NCBI GenBank assembly: GCA_028554645.1
Contig: JAQOOI010000073.1
Coordinates: 1,302,001 to 1,366,000, forward strand
Source: Omphalotus guepiniiformis
Lineage: Eukaryota > Basidiomycota > Agaricomycetes > Agaricales > Omphalotaceae
Direction: 5' to 3'
DNA length: 64,000 bases
Notes under the pieces: generated by a model
Databases searched by the model: none
The model's input: only the letters and a program-made list of their open reading frames with translations
Told to the model about the DNA's origin: nothing
Position numbers and translations under genes: made by a program
Shown here: piece by piece, positions 61,282-64,000 of the stretch
Position numbering within the stretch: position 1 is the first letter of the stretch
Layout: each line of letters starts with the position of its first letter

Positions 61282-64000
61282 CTACACCTCCTGTACTCTC
61301 AACTCCTCATCCAACTCCCTAATCCTCTCTTTCCAAACATCAACCTGACCAAGTTTCTCCTCAATCGACTTCATCTCCTTCTCAAGCCCAGCCATTAGCT
61401 CACGTTGCTCTTCACCTATCTCAACTAGGGGCGTGCCTGCTTCCGAAATACGCGAGAGTGTCCATCGGCCTGAAGAACCTGAGGATGAATCTGTACCGTG
61501 TAATGTGAGAAGTTGCGTGTGGTATTTCATCAGGGATGGTCTGGGACATATGTTTAACGATTAATCTCTCAAGTAAGGAACCACTGGAACGAGAGAACCC
61601 CTCACCGAAGTGAAATCGTAACAAGTGTTATCCCTAGAGCCTTTGCATGCTCATACATCCTCCCTTCAACATCACTCGAAACAGCACTCGTACACTCTAT
61701 CAAACACACATAAATCAATAACAAAATTCGGAAGGGGGATAACAGGCTCACCATCTAAAATAGCAAACTTGGGTAACCGATAAAAAACTCTAGCCATCCC
61801 CATCCTCTGTTTCTCACCACCACTCAACACATCTCGCCATTCTTTCCTCGTTGACCAACCACCTTCACGTTCGGGGAGGTATCCCAGAAAAACACTTTCG
61901 AGAATATCACGGATAGTTCTGCCCTTGCCTTCGCCTTCGCCATCGTGCTCGATGCTCCACCCTTTAGCGAGAAAATCCTCGTAGGAATCAGGATAAATAA
62001 CTTGATCGAGTAACGTTCCAGTTGGCATATATGATCTTTGAGGAACGACGAGTAACGATTCAGGACGCGTTACGATGCCTTTAACTCTGACATTTTCTGA
62101 TCCAGGGATATCGATTCTGAGTTTTCCGTCATCGACATCGACATCATCCTCGACCTCACCCTTGGTGGCGGTGGTGGTAGTGGATACAACTCCCTCAAAA
62201 GGATCCCATAACCCAGCTAAAACCCTCGCAACAGCCGTCTTACCAACCCCATTACTCCCAGTAATCATCAGATGTTGACCTGATCCATGTTGTAGTGAGA
62301 ACGTGAGATCACGTACGAGAAGCGGTGGGTCCCGGTCTTCATTAGATGCTGTGGTAGTTCCGGTGGGAACACCAACGTCGACATGTTCAAGAGCAATGAC
62401 GTCCCCGCTTTCGGCTTGGGCTTTATCGGCAAGTGCGGGTTTGGTAGCGTGTAACCCGGCAATGAGAGTGTATAAGCGTTCTGTTACGCCTGCGAGCTCG
62501 AGGATATCTTTGTAGGCGTACATTAGGCGCCCGCCTGCGTCGGCTAGTGAGAGGAGGAGACGGCGGTTGGAGATGTATGTTTCTGTTCGGGAGGCTATAG
62601 CTGAGGAGGGATTGGGTTTGAGATGGGATGAGGATGAGGGGCGTCGAGAGCGAGTGAATAAGAGTGGGACGGCAATTAGACAGTATCCTGCTGCTGACCA
62701 GAGGTATTTAATTACGTAGTCTTCAGTCCATTCGTATGCTATGCGGATCTGTTGAGGATGTGAGGGATGAAGAGGTGTGTGAGGAGGAAGGAAGGGTTTA
62801 CCTTGTACACCGAGTTGACATGTCTGATGAGGTTCATATAAGCCCGACTAAGGATTGCTTTCTCGCGTTTACCTCCGTCGTAAAACGCAAGTGAACAACT
62901 TTAAGCATCAAGTTCGTTCCAGAGGAAAGAACACTGGTACTCACGCAACTTCCTCACCCTCCCTCCCAAGTCTTCCCATCCCAGCACGATACTCACCCTC
63001 AAGCTTCGCCTCAACAGCAGCGAGTCTACCAAAAGCAGGCGTAGCAGCTTTGAGTATCCTCACTGTACCCCAATATGTACCAAACAGTAACAATGTTCCT
63101 CGGACACCGAGAGAACGGGATAGTTGACTGGTGAATAGGAGTAGGTCGAGACTTGGTTTCATTAGGTTTCCACTGAAAAACGTGTCGGGGGTTAGGAGGG
63201 GCAACGGAAGCTTATAGTGTAAACAGGGGGGGACGTACTATAATACACTGACGCCTTCGGCCCAAGCTTCGACATCTGCAGTGATGTATTGATCTACACC
63301 TTCAATTGTAGGCGCGTCGAGACCAAGGCGGTAATACCGCAGGTCAGGATAAGAAGACAGATATAAATCATGGATGTATCGAGTGAGACGTGTACGAAAA
63401 CGTAGTGATAGCGTCGATTGAAGATGTTTAATCATAATACACCCGTTCCATGAGAGGCATTGCCCAAAAAGGCGGGGGGGAACTCACCATAACATTAGTA
63501 TATGTACTCGGAACAGCCAAGACAAACCACCATCCTAAACCCCTAAGGAAACCTTTTGGATCCGCACGTACGAGGTCCCTGACTATACGTCCATCGAGTC
63601 TTGCTACGACGACGCTGAGTACTGTCCTTGCTACGAGGAAGAACGAGTGTAGGAGGATAACGAGTGTTTCTTTCGATCGCCATGAAGGGATAGCTATACG
63701 GAATAACAATGCCTTCAATGCACGTATAAACGAAGGGTCGAGTAAAGCAGATGAACGACGTTGTTTGAGTTGTTGAAAATACGCTTTGTTGATTGAAATA
63801 AGTTCTTGAGGTGTTTCTTGTATCGGTATCTTCGATAATCTGTTACGATACGTAACGAGCAATGTTTTTGTCCCATCTGGTTCGGTTGTGTATACTTGCT
63901 GAAGAATAGCAGTGAGTTCTGAAGATGTGAGTCGTTTGCCCGCTGTAGCATCTCTCAGTAACTCGAAACATTCTTTAGGTAGCGAATAGAGTCGAGTACG
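61282..64000 (-). CDS. Peroxisomal-type ABC half-transporter (ABCD family), 5' part off the window
   Basis: Family members import very-long-chain acyl-CoA into peroxisomes for beta-oxidation. The visible part, from the right edge leftward: [40 protein letters not shown], then transmembrane-region exons ([56 protein letters not shown], the [12 protein letters not shown] segment, [20 protein letters not shown]). The nucleotide-binding domain has Walker [21 protein letters not shown], signature [16 protein letters not shown], Walker B FAILDE followed by D-loop [13 protein letters not shown], and the switch region [10 protein letters not shown]. The conserved helix ([20 protein letters not shown]) ends the protein at 61282. 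Introns include about 61682-61740, which splits the Walker B Glu codon. It faces the same way as the 3'-end fragment at 53362-53610. Confidence 0.9.

Noticed and set aside
61690..61740. Apparent ABC-transporter ending in a Cys-rich tail after the Walker B Asp
   Set aside because: This is intron read-through. Splicing the GT-AG intron restores [16 protein letters not shown] and the normal C-terminus.

Overview
This window is nuclear DNA from a filamentous basidiomycete, most likely an Agaricomycete (mushroom-forming fungus). Genes are cut by many short introns of about 45-65 nt with GT-AG ends and lie on both strands with short intergenic gaps. Several gene families are ones I associate with mushrooms: MYND/DUF4470 proteins, kinase-like orphans, a PL4 lyase and a divergent G-alpha. 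All multi-exon models were joined by eye from splice signals and reading-frame continuity. No RNA gene was recognised.

Layout. 1-5 kb: empty flank, then a secreted rhamnogalacturonan lyase (PL4). 7-9.3 kb: a multi-pass membrane protein with GPCR-like topology. 9.6-13.4 kb: a protein-kinase-like gene and a deleted tandem copy. 13.7-24 kb: housekeeping and regulatory genes, namely a small CBS-domain protein, a LARP1-type La-motif RNA-binding protein and a divergent G-protein alpha subunit. 24.5-26.7 kb: a Pmp3/UPF0057 membrane proteolipid and a short-chain dehydrogenase. 27.5-35.7 kb: a tandem pair of roughly 1,150-residue DUF4470 + MYND zinc-finger proteins. 36.2-42.7 kb (minus strand): a NADAR/YbiA-like protein, an unrecognised protein and S-adenosylhomocysteine hydrolase. 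43-51 kb (plus): a Som1-like mitochondrial protein, a conserved orphan, a Kar5/Tht1-type nuclear-fusion protein and a Mn/Fe superoxide dismutase. 51.2-52.6 kb (minus): tyrosyl-tRNA synthetase.

The right end (52.6-61.4 kb) is the most unusual part. A 7.6-kb stretch sits between two ~250-bp direct copies of the 3' end of a peroxisomal-type ABC transporter. It carries an inverted second copy of the PMP3 locus whose partner is 29 kb away, a second copy of an orphan gene that also lies just left of it, a gene with a possible PD-(D/E)XK nuclease signature, a ~550-bp CTG-like minisatellite and a GC-rich inverted repeat. The main transporter gene follows and runs off the right edge.

The genes do not form one pathway. 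The strongest second-look signals are structural. They are the segmental-duplication mosaic, a PMP3 copy that has lost a splice acceptor, a likely one-base frameshift in KAR5, a G-alpha with the catalytic Gln replaced by Glu, inferred GC-AG introns (one leaving a 7-nt last exon) and the evolving tandem MYND pair.
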